DNA from: Arbacia lixula
Lineage: Eukaryota; Echinodermata; Echinoidea; Arbacioida; Arbaciidae
DNA length: 64,000 nt
Direction of reading: 5' to 3'
Assembly: GCA_963669155.1 (NCBI GenBank)
Contig: OZ022587.1
Location: 20,957,426-21,021,425, forward strand
Shown piece by piece: positions 12,617-25,481 of this stretch. The position numbers and the translations under genes are program-made. The notes beneath the pieces were generated by a model that saw only the letters and a program-made list of their open reading frames with translations, searched no databases and had not been told where the DNA came from. Every line of letters starts with the position of its first letter. Position 1 is the first letter of the stretch.

Positions 12617-15600
12617 CTTCTCGCCATTCGTTTTGTACATCTCTATTTCACCAACTTATCTTGTATAAAAAAATATTGATGTCAATATCAAAAGAGTAAA
12701 ACATCGCGGAAGCTTAACGGTTTCCCTGCGTGCTCTCACTGGTGAAATGTTGAATGATGTCACAATTACGATTTGTACGGTTCTTTCTCGATTGGTTGAA
12801 TTTATGACTGAGCAGTTAGTCGCTTTAGTGTTTATTTCATTAACGAAGTCCTGTCTCAATGACTGAATCCAAGTCCAATAATTTCAGTCCAAGTTATCTA
12901 TTTTATCAGCGATGCGGTGTGTAACACGGAATATCATAACTGGTCAATTTTTGTCGGATACCGTAAAACGCTGTGGTGCGCAACCAGCGTGCGATATCAG
13001 TGAACGTGCGTTGGCGGCCCAGTATAAAACAATAGGCGATAATCGGTCAACCCTTTAGTTGCGCACCCGCGCGTTTCAAACCACGCGCGTGCGTTCAAAA
13101 CGAAATCGAGGTAAAATGCATACGCGTGGCGCTACCTATACGGTTGGCTAGAGTTGACTGTCTCTAATCATAGATCGCAGAACAACGGATGAAATAATAA
13201 AATGGAAGCGAACGGGTGACAAGGTTGAAATAAATGACTATAAATCGGGATGCTACCATTATTATGGAACAGATAACCGGATGAATATAGGAAGTTTATT
13301 GGACGTCGTAACTGGTTGAATAATTGATGTTTCGTTTGTTGAAGGAGAGTTGGTACTTGAAAGGCTTCGCTATAATCATGACTGTTCAATGAACTTGTTC
13401 CCCGTGACAACCTCGCACCGTGAAGAAGATATCGAAACGGAGCGAAATATAACCGTGCTCTATTTGAGGGCAGATGATACATAAAAGCGTTGGAGATGAT
13501 ATAAATAGCATTCTTTAAAGTCAATGTTTGATGTCTAGATATTGGTAGGTTGACAATGATTCTATTATCATGATCCGGGAGTAAAAAAATACCAGCTGCA
13601 GGGACATGCTGCGTACTACTTCATAATCATTATAAAGCGTGATTGTTAAAAGAAGTATGTTACGATAATTGAACATTTGCAGGAGCTGTTTCCGCAGAGG
13701 TTACGATCATCAGCTACGAGACTTATGATGCGTTATGCAAAATCGGCCTGTGCATCCATTTGATATATTTCATCCATTTATATGTTGTTGTTGTGTTTTT
13801 TGGGGGGGGGCATATCTATTTTAGTCCCTTTTTATCTATATTCATTTTTTCGGAAGGCCCATGTACCAACCTTCTTTCACGACACTCCATGTTCATATTC
13901 TAAATGAAAAAAAATAAACCTATTTAAAGGAATCATGTGATCTGGTTGAAAGTTGGGACAAAGTGTCCTCCTCCCCCCCCCCCCCCCCCCCTCCCTTAGT
14001 CTGTAAAATTGTCAATTCCTTGTCGATTATGAATGTTGCGACCGCTTTTGTGGGGAAATATCAATTGGGTTTGTCTGTTACATCGAGAATTGCCCAAACG
14101 CCGTGACCGCAGATTCTTGTATGACGTCACAATACACTTTGTCTCTGCGTCTTTTGCAACGATTGTAAAACGACAAACGTGCGCGATGCTCTTGCAAATC
14201 GATACTGTTTTGAGAAATTATATAGGTTAAAGTTTTGCTCTGGAAAAGGGTCATGTTTCATTGATATAGGCTCGAAATATCATACAAAAATAATTAACAA
14301 AGTTAATGAGAACATGTACCACCTGTTGAATATAAATTGATTTGTCTGACTGGTACACAAAAGCAACGCTGACGTAAACAGAGTTCATACTGATGTTAAT
14401 CAATGTGTGAGGTGTGCTTTAAAATGTGTCAGATAAAATATTGTTCAATCAGGTTTACGGGATAAGTTGTCATTCTCATTTCTTTTTTCCATAGGGGGTA
14501 AGGTAGTATGGTATCTTTGAAGATGAAATTGCTGAAGAGGATGCGCAATACGCGTACAGACGATCACATGTGGCGCACAAGCGGAGAAATGTTTGCTTTC
14601 GTCGAGATAAACATGGCACTTGAGTCCTGCCTTGCAAGCTCGCTGATATTAGACACGTTTGCCAGCTAAGTTTGCCGTGGCTCCGGCTTGAGTTTGTGTC
14701 TTGACGAGGCAGCGAGACAAGGCGCTGAGCATATGTCGGGTGACAAAACACGATGGGACGTGATTGTATGAGTGGATAACATTACATTATGTGGGGCTAA
14801 AGGGCGAATTGTCGATCGAGGAGGGATGCGGCGGCTATGCGGTACGCGCCTCTCCCCGGCAAATACTGGGCGGAGGGTCCCGGGCGACTTGCCGGGTGGA
14901 AGCTCTCGAGAGGCCCCGCTCGGCCTGCGAGCTGCAGTACCCTCGCCGCTGTGTTAGCTCAAGTCATCCAGCGTAGCGCGGCTACGGGCTCATAATGAGC
15001 GCTTATGACTAACAATTGGGGTAGTCACGATTAGGATTGTCAAGAAGGTAAAGAGATGGGGGGGGGGGGGGAGGGGGCGGGAGTAAAACGCTATATCGTA
15101 TCTAGAACGTTGCTTGGAGGGGGCGATGGTGTAAGGGGTGGCGGAGGGCTAAAAATTAGCCAACAGACGGCCCCGGGTCTGTCAAGTGCTATATAATACG
15201 TGCCCAGTTGGTCGCACTTCGATGGCATAAAGTCAAATTAATGGTTATGAATGTTAAATGAACGGGTAATACGACGATGAGGAGACATAGTCTGTCGGGG
15301 CGGGGCGGGGTAGGGCTGGGGTGATAAAGGGGTGATGGGAGGGGGTGGGGTCCATGTTACACTTCTTACCTCTTACCAAACTTCACAAAACGGCTGCCAC
15401 AATTGATGCTCCACCTTCCATATGGTAAATGCGTATTCAAAATGAATCAAGATCATTATTCAAAACAATAATCACCTACATAGCCATCACCTTGTACAAA
15501 CAGATAAAGTCGTTCTTCTTTAAGGAAACAAATCAGCATACTTACAACACTCATTTATCATCAACGTAATCATCATCTGATAAGAAAGTAGATAAAAATC

Positions 15601-18208
15601 GTTTTTCTTTAATGAGACCTATAATTTTCGGATGATGTTCTATACACGAACCAATTATTATTTAAATAACCATCACCTGACAAGCATGGACAAGTAAAAG
15701 ATAGAATCGTTCTTTCTCTTCAAAGAAACGGGTTTTCGTGTGCGGTGGATTCAAACCTAGTCTTGGAGGCAACCTTACACTAATGTGCGTCAAGTAACTG
15801 AGCTCGTGTTACTCTCCCATCAACCACCACATCCCATATGTCCGTCTAAATCGAGCCCCCAGTATTCAGTCCAATTATTCATTGCCAGCCCAGTTTCAAT
15901 CTGCCCCTTCACCTCTCCTCCCCCCCCCCCTCCCCTCCCCTCTCACCCCTCCCCTTACCTCACCCTCCCGACCCATTTAGAAGAAGCGTTGTTATCGATG
16001 GTTAAGTACATAGTTCCCATTACATCTTGATTAATATCATAAAGCCTTTATGCGTTAAATAAAGTGCTGCCTTATGCAATATATTCCTTGTGCGAAACCA
16101 CACCAGTGGCACCTTAAGTGTTAAGATGAAACTTCCATCGGAGTGTATGGCGTATCCACTATATTTATTAAATTATCTTTTTTAATTCTGTTTCATTTCC
16201 AGGATTATGTGGATTGACACCCTAATAGCATATGTTTCAATTCATCATAATCGTTAAAGGCTTTCAATCAATTACATGTCAATGTTGACTTTCCTGAATT
16301 TTGTTAGTCAACATTTATTGTGTGCCATGACATATGATAAGTCCTTACATCATTGTAGAATTAAAGTGAAAACATGTTTTAAAAATTCAGACCATAACCA
16401 AAATATGTGTACCCCACAATTACAGTTTCCCTGTGTCATATTGAAGCCATATTTGGTGTTACGTTTCGTACCTAAAGTGTTGTATTTAAGCACAAAAGTG
16501 TTCAGTGTTATAAAAGGTATGCAAACAATATAAACATAAGGTGATCCATTGACCGTCTCGGTATCAGATTTAACACTGAGTGTATTCAATAAATGCCTAT
16601 ACCATGTATACGGCGATACAAACTGGCGTTGATTATAAAAGATCAGTGCTGGTTTGTCGTGCTCATGAAAGAGATCGTCATGTGTCGAAGAAAATGTTTA
16701 TATATCATATGAACAACTTGGGTGAAAATCAGAGAAAAGGGTGTCACTTGTTGCTATTCTTCCGACAAGAGGTGCAAATTGAATTCGTGCCATGTTGATA
16801 AATGCCCCTCCCCTTTCTCCCTCATTCACTCTCCTCCATGACCCCACCCCACTGTACTAAAGCTTCTGTATATAAAGGCGTTCCCAATCTGACAAAGATG
16901 TGGACATTCGAATGACACGAACAAAGTAACTCGAGACTCTTTTGTTTTCAGGTAAAACACATGATTAGGTTTTTGTCCTTGTTTGTCTGGAAATCAACAC
17001 TTCCACATTCTCTCTCTCTCTCTCTCATTCTCATTTTCTTACTTTCTCCTTTCTCTCTCCTTCACTCTATTCCTGTATCTACCTGTCTAATTGCATATTT
17101 CTTATTTAAGTTTTCATACACCATGTACACGTTCGGACCCGAGCATCTCCACACACCAACACACATACAGACACGCATACGCACACACACGCACACATGC
17201 ACATACACTCTCCATCCCACTGCATCTTTCATTATCTGAGGACGATGAAGACTGATCACTGACTGCTATTCGACAGTGTTTCGCAGAGTCAATAATGTAG
17301 ACCCTCTTCGGGACAAGCGAACGTCAAACCTTAAAAGGCACGCAACTTCTTCTCCTAACGGTGAGTAACGCTTACGCGCTCGTCCCGCTCCCCAATACTT
17401 CAGCATTGTGCGATAATCAATAAACTCCCATCCCTTTCCCCCCTTCTCTCTTTCTATCTCTCTCTCTCTTTCCCCCCTCACCGTACCCGTGTTCATCACC
17501 CAATCCCCTCTATTTGTTCGGGGGTCTTAGGGCCGACCCCCGTCTACTTACGGGACTCAATTTTGACTTGCAAATGGGGACATCAAGCGCGTTTGTCAGC
17601 GCAAGTCGGCGCGCGGCTCTCGTCTGGCTTTCCATTAGCAGCGCTATTAGCCGTGCCGCGACAACACCACAAATACTTGACGGGAACCCGCGCGAGCACC
17701 GACTTCTCCGTAACTCAATCGCAGTACAAACAGTGCCCGATCGAAATATACGCGCGACAGTTTTTCCCCTCTTCTCTTTCCTTTCTTATTTCTCACCCCG
17801 TGTTCGCTTCTTCACGTTCACGAAGTTGTTCTGTCTTTTGTCTTTATCTCTACGACTTTTTTGTGTGTGCCTCTTCTCTTTCATTTTCATGCTTTTTAGC
17901 AAATTTTCTCTACCGAGTGATCTTCAATCAAGTCATTTCCATGACACCGCTGAACTTCGTCATGTTTTCCCCGAGCTCCTAGCTAGCCTGCTATCTTCTG
18001 CATCATGGTCTCTCTCCATCCATCGCCTACACAGCAATCCCATCCCCCTCTTTATCCTACCCTTCTTTCCCTCACCCCTCCCAGCTCCGAACCTAAAATC
18101 GCCTTCAGTCATTATATCGAGCCGGGAAAAGGAAGGAACTTGGAAAGTGCTCAAATTTTCCGCAATCAATTTTAAAGGGGAGGTTTCCTTCCTTCGATCC
18201 TGTACCCG

Positions 18209-18210
<2 letters not shown>

Positions 18211-18248
<38 letters not shown>

Positions 18249-18474
18249 TCTATCTCTCTCTTCTCCTCCTTCTCCCCTCCCTCCTGTCTCCCTCCTCCTT
18301 TCTCTCGTCTCCTCTTCTTCTCTCTCGTCCCCTCTCCTCTTTCCCGTATCTCTCCCCTTCTTTCTCTCTCGCCTCTCTTCCTCTCTCGTGCGCCTCTCTT
18401 CGTCTCCCTCGTCTCTCTTTCTCTCCCTCGTCTCTCTTTCTCTCCCTCTCTCTCCGTCCCTCTCCACCGTTTGA
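18211..18474. repeat. CT-rich pyrimidine tract
   Basis: A (CT)n run at 18212-18244, then TCTC/CTCC-rich sequence with ordered CTCTCGTC variants. Confidence 0.9.
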
Positions 18475-20758
18475 TCTTTTCCTTCCCGACTTGTTGATGT
18501 CTTTCCTCTCTGGTCCTTGTTCAATAAAACATGACTGATCGTCGTTCCGTCCTTCCATGACAAGTTATCTCCTTAATAAGTTCCTCTGTTACAGGTGCAC
18601 TGTATATCGAGCAAGCAACTTTTTTCTCTCGCTCTACAAGACAAGTGTTATTTTCTCTCGCAGTGTGTTCGTTTTAGCAGTTAAGAACCTTTCGATAATT
18701 TAACCTAATATTTATAATACCTTGTAAAACAGACACAACAATCATTGTTTCTTGTAATGAGGAACGCTTTTCGTCAAATTGATTTGAATAACAGCAGAAA
18801 AAGCTAACGATCAAAATTTTGAGAAAAAAAATCGTTCAGAAATAAGAATATATTGAGCTTTCTTTACAGATTGCCATTACAAGTGGAAGAATGATATCGA
18901 TGTGTAATTGATTTCTCTGCTCCGTGATATGGCATAACCATGGGAGGGAGAATGAGACGGGAGGCGGGGTGGTATAAGAGAACAACAATATGATTCCATA
19001 TGCAAGCCTATCAAGTATCTCATGAATTATATTTGTTTCCTCTCGATATGTTGGTAATCATGTGTTATCTTCACGTACATGTATAACTATCACGTCACAC
19101 ATATGGCTAATTGATACGCAACTATAACGGATAACATAGTTTGTACCAATACATTGTGTGAAAGTTATGCAGTAGCTGTTTCATTTGCAAAAGAAGTATT
19201 TTTTAAACTTATTATTATTAGGATAAACTCGGAAGTCAACTCTTGATGAACCAGTGATCCATTTTTGGCACAAGTCACAATCTGGAAACGTTTAATAAGA
19301 GACCACTTTGTCTGGTAACGACGGAGGCTACAGTTACTTTTTCTGTGTCATTGTTGTTAAGGACTTAACAATTCCGCCCCCCCCCCCTCATCCCCACCCC
19401 CACGCTTTCCTTTCCCTTTCCAAGACAAAATATGAGTATTATTCTCCATGGTTCTGAGGTACCAAATGTGAAGCAATAACTGAGCCGGTTATAGATCCAT
19501 GCAATGCCCTTTTTCTGCTTCTTCCATTTCTCCTCCGAGGGGAGGTGAAGGGGCATCACGAGGGAGGCACCCGATGCATCCAACTTAAGCATCCCTCCGC
19601 TCTAACTTCTCCCGCCAAAAAAAATCGCTCCTATTTCCGGCGGGAAAGCGTGTGTGTAACCCTAACCCCAGTCCGGCTCTTCATAATAGATTTTTTCTTT
19701 TTGATTTTTTTTTCATCCGTCATTTTCTCTCTTCGCCCTCTTCATGTAAGAGAATCCAGCACTTGATGAGGCAAAGAGAGCTCTCAGAAACACCGCACCT
19801 CCGCCCCACCTTATTTCATTTCTGTTTTCTTTCTGTGGCAAAAATCTAATATCTCTCCTTAGTCCCACCTATACCCTCAAATATCCTTCACTTTGTTTTG
19901 ATCGTTACTGATCTGTCATTTTTCACCTTTTCATCATTTCTTCGTGCGTCTTGATTTTGATTTCTTTTGTTTTTAATCATATGAAGTCTACTGAGATTAA
20001 CTTCATCCCTTTTCTCTTCATTTCTCCCGCGCTGTCCTCATGATTGTTCATTTCTGTAAATTAGCTCTTAGAATTATTTACGCTAGGTATACTAGGTAAA
20101 ACAATAGTAAATATCTTCAGAGGATGAATTGGCACGTCTTTATGGTTTCTATCTGTTCTGGATTGTTTATTCTTATCTTTATATCAAGGAGCGGGTATCC
20201 TATGAACGTGACAATACGCTTCGTTTCAAAATGTCATTAGATTTGAGTTTATCATACGCCTAACTGAAAAAAAAAAGAAACTGAACTGAACAAAGATGTG
20301 GGTATTCCCGTATCATCTTTATCAAGGATGATTGTTAAAGATAATTGCAGGTGCTTTTATTATTTGAGTGCCACATGTTACTTTTTCACAAGGGATCCAC
20401 ACCATTCCCATGGAACAAAAGTTAGTTTGGCACACAATGTGTTAAGGTTATGCACAATTCATATTTCATGCCCAATCTTTATTGCGAATTCGTTTTATAG
20501 TTTCACAAACTACAAACGTTTGAATTGAATTTCTATTCCTTATTGAAGATTAACCAGAGTTATGCCTCACCGAATGCTGCTCTATGCGATTCATACGCGT
20601 CATATGTGTTTAAATACCACATGAGTACATGGAGGATTAATCCGAAAATGTTATCACCGCTGAACTGCAACACATTTGTTTAAGAATCGAGTAGCACTTC
20701 GGATAGACATGATATAACTACTGAAGTGAGAAAGACCGAGATGGTTGATTCTGGGGAC

Positions 20759-21125
20759 GATTCTTCACGCATGACGCGGTCACGAAGGGAGGAAGGAAGA
20801 ACAAAATGTGGAGGAGGAATAGATGGACTAAGGAAAGGAAGAAGGAATACACAGATAGACAAAAAAAAAGAATAATCATTTAAAGAAAAGAACAAAGTGA
20901 CAAGCATGAAGGAAGAGAAAATGAGGAGAAGAAAGAGGAAAGGGACAAGGATACGGAGAATGAGAAATCAAGAAAGGGTGGATTGACAGGGAGGACGACT
21001 CAGCAGAAGGAGAAGCAGGAGAAGGAAAAAGAAAAAAGTGAAGATATCGAAGGAAAAAGAAAATGACAAGAAAAATACGAGGGAAGAATTATAAAGAGAA
21101 AAAGAAGTAAGATGAGAAGGGGACG
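20759..21125. repeat. purine-rich tract
   Basis: Irregular GGAAGA/AAAGA-rich DNA without a clean period. Confidence 0.75.
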
Positions 21126-21449
21126 TAGAATATAATGACGAGGGCAACAGAATTAATGAAATAAAGCGATTAACATTGACATGGTCATAAAATGAAGCAG
21201 TTGTCAAAGTGTAAGTCATGAATGTTAAGTGCTGCGTACATTTCTGCTTTTCAAGCGCTGGCTATGTTCGTGCTGATAATGGGAAAACATGTTCGATGCG
21301 TGATTGCCAAAAGTGTAGCATTTTCGTTTCAAGGGCCATGAATAAAATATTGTGTGCAACGCGGGAATAATAGGGGAGCTCTCCTGTATTTGGTGGCTGA
21401 TTACACCCCTCCCTGCTCCCCCTTTCCCCTTCCACCACCCCTCTCGCTC

Positions 21450-21472
21450 CCTCTCTCTCTCTCTCTCTCTCT
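21450..21472. repeat. (CT)n microsatellite
   Basis: Short CT run within a pyrimidine stretch. Confidence 0.9.
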
Positions 21473-22740
21473 TTCTCTATGACTCCCTCTTCCAGAGTAT
21501 CTGATATTAACTCCAAAGTCCCGTATCTGACGACCCGGAGTTCGCTCGCTGCACGCGAGTGGGTCGCCTTTATTAGTATTTGCATAGCCCTCTCTCTCGG
21601 AGCGGCGTGCTCGTCAAAAACGCACGGGGCAGCGTCGGCCAATTAAGGTGGCGCGTGGCCGCTACAATGCCTCGCCACTCTACGGGCTCGACCACGAGAA
21701 GAGGAGAAGAAGGGGGAAAAACATAATAGTGGCTAAATCTCCACCTCCGTCTATCCCCAAAAGCTAAAGCTCTCCAATCCTATTCATAAACTCGCTTATT
21801 CCCTTCCTCTTTCCACTCGTTGCACGGCAAAGCCACTGAAACGACTTGCTTCCGATCCGATAAACTTGTTAATAATCACAACAAACAAGAACCATGGCAC
21901 GTGCTCTCAAGTATGGACTAGCATTGCACGCCCTCCCCCCCCCCCCCCCCCCCGTGTGCTATCCATGCACTAGCTTCTAAATCAAAGAAGCCTTTGCCAG
22001 TTTCCTGCCTCCCCTTCTAAGCAGAAAATGTTTATTCTTCTTTGGTGGGGATGGATGATTTCATCATCATCGACGTGGCGGGACTTATCCCTCCTTTTAT
22101 CACACAACCGCTTAATAAAACTCATCATCAACGAAAAGATTATCAATATTATCTCAGCGATTCGCAATCATACCCACTCCATACCACACATCAAAGAACG
22201 GTGGCAATCTAAAAAGAGGCCAAACATTCTTATTTAATCTCACCACTTACTGCAAAATAAATTTCCTTGCATCTACCCTCACTCCTCATACGTACAGTAT
22301 TTATTTCACGCCTTTTCATTAAGTTCAGATATCAGAAGGGTGATAGTTAGTAAGGAATATATTTCATCTTTGATTGTCATTTTCTAGGATTTGAAGTTCA
22401 CATTTTCTGGTACTGCCTCAACACGTAGCTATGAATTCCATTTTTTATTCTGTCCATCTACTCATATAAAACTATTTAAACACCAAGAAGCAATCGAGAG
22501 AAAGTTCGAAAGTTTACGATAGGATGAACGACAATAAGTCACGATATTCAAAAACTTTGCATGTAGTTGATACTATTTCAGGCAATAACTAATGCATTAA
22601 AGCAGCGGTATGTGAAAGGTTTGGCGCACAAATGTATCCCTATTTCTTCGTCGTCTCCTTCTCCCATTTCTTTCATTCGTCTTCCTCTGGTTCAATTTCT
22701 CATCATCATGCTGTTCCGTCTCTTCCTCCCACTCATCCTC

Positions 22741-22791
22741 CTTCTCCTCCTCCTCCTCCTCCTCCTCCTCCTCCTCCTCCTCCTCCTCCCC
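22741..22791. repeat. (CTC)n microsatellite
   Basis: About 16 CTC units, some 110 bp from the donor of the GGxAF exon, inside the intron that follows it. Confidence 0.95.
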
Positions 22792-22900
22792 GCCCTCTTC
22801 CTCAATCCTTAACACATCCCTATCGAAACAAAACACAATTGTGGAAAGAACACACGTGACTTGACAAGACCACTACAAACGCACGGGCAAGTGTGCTTAC

Positions 22901-22975
22901 CTGAACGGGGCATGCGCGGCACGCTGTCCACGGTCGTAGTGGTGGAGGCGGGGTAGGGGAAAGCAGATCCACCCA
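22901..22975 (-). CDS. erg: Erg ortholog, linker exon with GGxAF motif
   Basis: This 75-nt exon (phase 1 to phase 1) encodes GGSAFPYPASTTTTVDS then VPRMPRS. It aligns with the human ERG segment GGAAFIFPNTSVYPEATQR, which vertebrates carry on a 72-nt cassette exon immediately after the TSDDVDKALQ exon. The acceptor is tttttgtcttccatag|TGGGTGG and the donor is CGTTCAG|gtaagc, a near-consensus 5' splice site. The Thr/Pro/Ser-rich product is probably an unstructured linker. The following exons should encode the last linker and the ETS domain, but none is detectable in 1-22900. Confidence 0.87.
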
Positions 22976-23748
22976 CTATGGAAGACAAAAAACAGACAAC
23001 ACGACCTTATCAACCATCATAAGATATACCAAACATTGTATTCCAACAAACACGATTATGTACGATGAATCAGTATTCAGACAATAAACAGACAAAATTT
23101 GCGTTGTTTTCATGACGTATACCGAACTCTGTATTGCAAAGAAATATTTAGATATCACAATGTGCGAAACATTGGTGTTGTGATAAAGGTATTAATCAGA
23201 TCCAATTGATGGAGGATACAAAACGAGGTAATGTGGTCGTGATAACATCCATGTCCATTAATTAGATGGTAATCATGTTTTGCATTTGCATTTTGTGATT
23301 GTTTGTAGCAATAAGTGTAGCATTGGTTTGTTTCTTTAATTGCATTTGTCTTCGCACACAATCTTTTTCACACGTCATCTTCCCCTTTCTCTGTCTATGT
23401 GTCTTTGTGTTTTCCAGTTTCTAAATCTCTATAAATATATCTCATCTGATTTCAATTCAATTCAATTCAGTCCAATAATGGTTTAGAGTTCATTTATGCA
23501 CAATCAATTTTTGGCGTACAAATTATACATATATTACATTACAGTTTTACATATGAAACCTTTGTCACCTCCTTCCCCCGCCCACACCAACACATATCTT
23601 CTTCTACATTTTAACGTTCCAGCTTACTCTCTACTATACAATAATCCACAAACAGTGAAACGAGTTCCCGTGGCAACAACCTGTTACGAGCGTAACCAGT
23701 GCTCCCGGAGACTATCCTATTGGAAATGAGAGAGGGCGGTAGTCCTAC
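22976..23748 (-). other. 773-nt intron of the Erg ortholog
   Basis: It lies between the two last linker exons seen here. GT-AG borders are present at 23748 and 22976. Apart from an imperfect ATTCAATTCAATTCAGTCC stretch near 23455, nothing stands out. Confidence 0.75.
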
Positions 23749-23835
23749 CTGACGGGTTGGAGTCGAGCGTCGTCTGATGTTCAGCCGCGTTGTATTTGAC
23801 ATCTGTGAGGTTGTTCTTCGCTCCAGGTGTGTAGC
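23749..23835 (-). CDS. erg: Erg/Fli1 ortholog, second linker exon
   Basis: This 87-nt exon (phase 1 to phase 1) encodes YTPGAKNNLTDVKYN followed by AAEHQTTLDSNPS. The acceptor gacctcag|GCTACAC is preceded by a pyrimidine-rich stretch on the minus strand (the purine-rich 23860-24130 on the plus strand). The donor is CCGTCAG|gtagga. The sequence is weakly reminiscent of FLI1 just after its Pointed domain (a YN, then H and Q, then a Ser-rich patch), but the similarity is low. The call rests mainly on its splice signals, the open frame, the matching phase and its position between two recognisable exons. It would add 29 residues to the linker between the Pointed and ETS domains. Confidence 0.75.
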
Positions 23836-25403
23836 CTGAGGTCGCCAGGTGACCAGTGGTCAAGAGGGAAGAAAGGAGAAGGAAGCGGGAATAGGGAGGA
23901 GGGATAGAGGAGAGATCACAAGTAGGAGAGATAGAAGGAAGGAGAGGGAGAAAAGGGGAAGAGCGAGGGAAACGGGGAGAGAGGGGGAAAGGAGATAAAA
24001 AGGGGAGGCAGGAGAAGAGGTAAAGAGAATGGGGGGGGGGCGTAAAGCAGATATCAGAAGGAATTTAGAGATAGAGGAAAGACAGGTAAAAGGGAAGAAA
24101 GAAGAGAGATAGATGTAACAAGAAAAGGGGGCAACAAGAAAGGTTGTTATTTTACACTGTATCAATTGTTTTGCTTGAGATATATAGTACTTAATAATGC
24201 TTAACTCATATATTGATTGAATGATCAATTTATTGATGCTTATATTTATTCAAGACTTCAAGACACAAGTACTGCATTGAAGGAAACAATAACATAACGT
24301 GTGAGATTAACATTGATTGATTGGTAAGTGGGAAACGTGGAATTTGGGAGAGAGATAGAAAAGGAGGAAGAGAGAGATTGGAACAAAACCACATTGGTAC
24401 TCTATATACCTTCGCAATTAAGAATTAAGAAAATACAATACATCACAGATAGGCAGCAGAGAAAATCATGAAAATAAGGAAAAAATTCAAAATGATCTAT
24501 GGCCAATGAAAACATGATCAATTACATTTTGCTTAAAGACAACACAATAATAAGCAGAACATTCAAGTAGACTGCACTACAGACTGCACTTGTAATGTAA
24601 GGCGTAAGGAGAAGATAAATGTTTCCATTTTATTAATAAATGAGATATTCAAAATCACATCACATAAGCACGTGAAGGGAAAAGGACCAGGCAAATTCAG
24701 GTTTGTTTTTATGAAACGCAAATCATAATATGATAGCAAATGATATTTAGAACGCTCATTAGGAATGCAGAAACACAATAATCATGACTTCGTTTTGATA
24801 TAGACGTAGATGCCAACAAGACACACTGCATTCCATATTTGAAAATAATAGAACATTGATAAGAAAATGGAAATGTTGTATCCACTTAATCGGACATCCA
24901 TGCATTAAAAGAAAATTGGCTAACTGATCACAAACTTCCCAAGCAAAATTGGCTCATGATTTGCTTTGTGGACCTATTTCTTTTTGGTCTCCTGCTCTTT
25001 GCTTTGGGGGGAATTGAGTTTCATCTTTATTCAAAGAGCGTACGATTTGTTTGTGATATAAAAACAGGTGTCTTGTGTGTTTTCGTTTTGATAGATTTGC
25101 TGCTCAGTCTTTTTTCCACTGCACCCAACAATGTGTCATGATAATTATTTCAAACATCATAGTCGTTTTGTTTTTTTAGATATTTACCCCTGTCCTGCTC
25201 GTTTTTTGCTTCCCGTTGCCTTTCACCCCAATCAACAAACTGCCTATATTAAAATAAACTGCCCATATTAAATGTCCTCGTTGTATGATATTTCTGCACA
25301 TGTCCCATGACCCGAAAAAGAGTGGGTTATTTTAATCATCATGTAATGCGCATGTGTGGTGACCCATGAGATGGCCACTGCGCATGTGTGTTGACCTACA
25401 TAC
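23836..25403 (-). other. 1568-nt intron of the Erg ortholog
   Basis: The 3' end (transcript sense) has an extended pyrimidine-rich region corresponding to plus-strand purines at 23860-24130. The rest is AT-rich with no recognised elements. Confidence 0.75.
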
Positions 25404-25481
25404 CTTGCGAGGAGGGTGGTTGCCGCGGACTTGGCTGCAGCGCTTTGTCTATATCATCAGACGTAAGGTTTGGCAGTGGAG
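25404..25481 (-). CDS. erg: Erg ortholog, linker exon with TSDDxDKALQ motif
   Basis: This 78-nt exon (phase 1 in, phase 1 out) encodes PLPNLTSDDIDKALQPSPR followed by QPPSSQ. It closely matches the human ERG segment TPLPHLTSDDVDKALQNSPR that directly follows the Pointed domain; vertebrates encode that on an alternatively used 81-nt exon which FLI1 lacks. The acceptor is cttttttgtctaaactctctgcag|CTCCAC in outline, and the donor is CGCAAG|gtatgt. The incoming G from the Pointed exon makes GCT (Ala), giving KQ-A-PLPN. The segment has no known fold and lies between the Pointed and ETS domains. Length and phase allow it to be skipped without a frameshift. It is an easily missed exon because it has no long surrounding open frame. 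Confidence 0.92.

Larger units (their letters stand above)
1..22900 (-). other. intron of the Erg ortholog, open to the left
   Basis: No exon was found here on either strand. I looked on the minus strand for the expected DPYQILGPTSS block and the ETS domain (QLWQFLLELL, MTDPDEVARRW, LSRALRYYYD) and saw neither. The stretch holds the microsatellites and minisatellites listed separately, GA-rich DNA from 10742 to 12012, a CT-rich block at 18211-18474, several dispersed short repeats, and some CpG-rich patches (roughly 14790-14990, 17520-17770, 21530-21670). The long open frames, for example 17514-18497, are pyrimidine-tract translations with no recognisable domain. Confidence 0.75.

Noticed and set aside
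15364-15425. Minus-strand EHQLWQPFCEV next to a gtaaga donor, like QLWQFLLEL of the ETS domain
   Set aside because: Only four residues match, the flanking frame lacks any other ETS feature, and the frame upstream reads unrelated sequence.
17514-18497. 327-codon open frame on the plus strand
   Set aside because: Two thirds is translation of CT-rich DNA; no domain, no splice context and no recognisable family.
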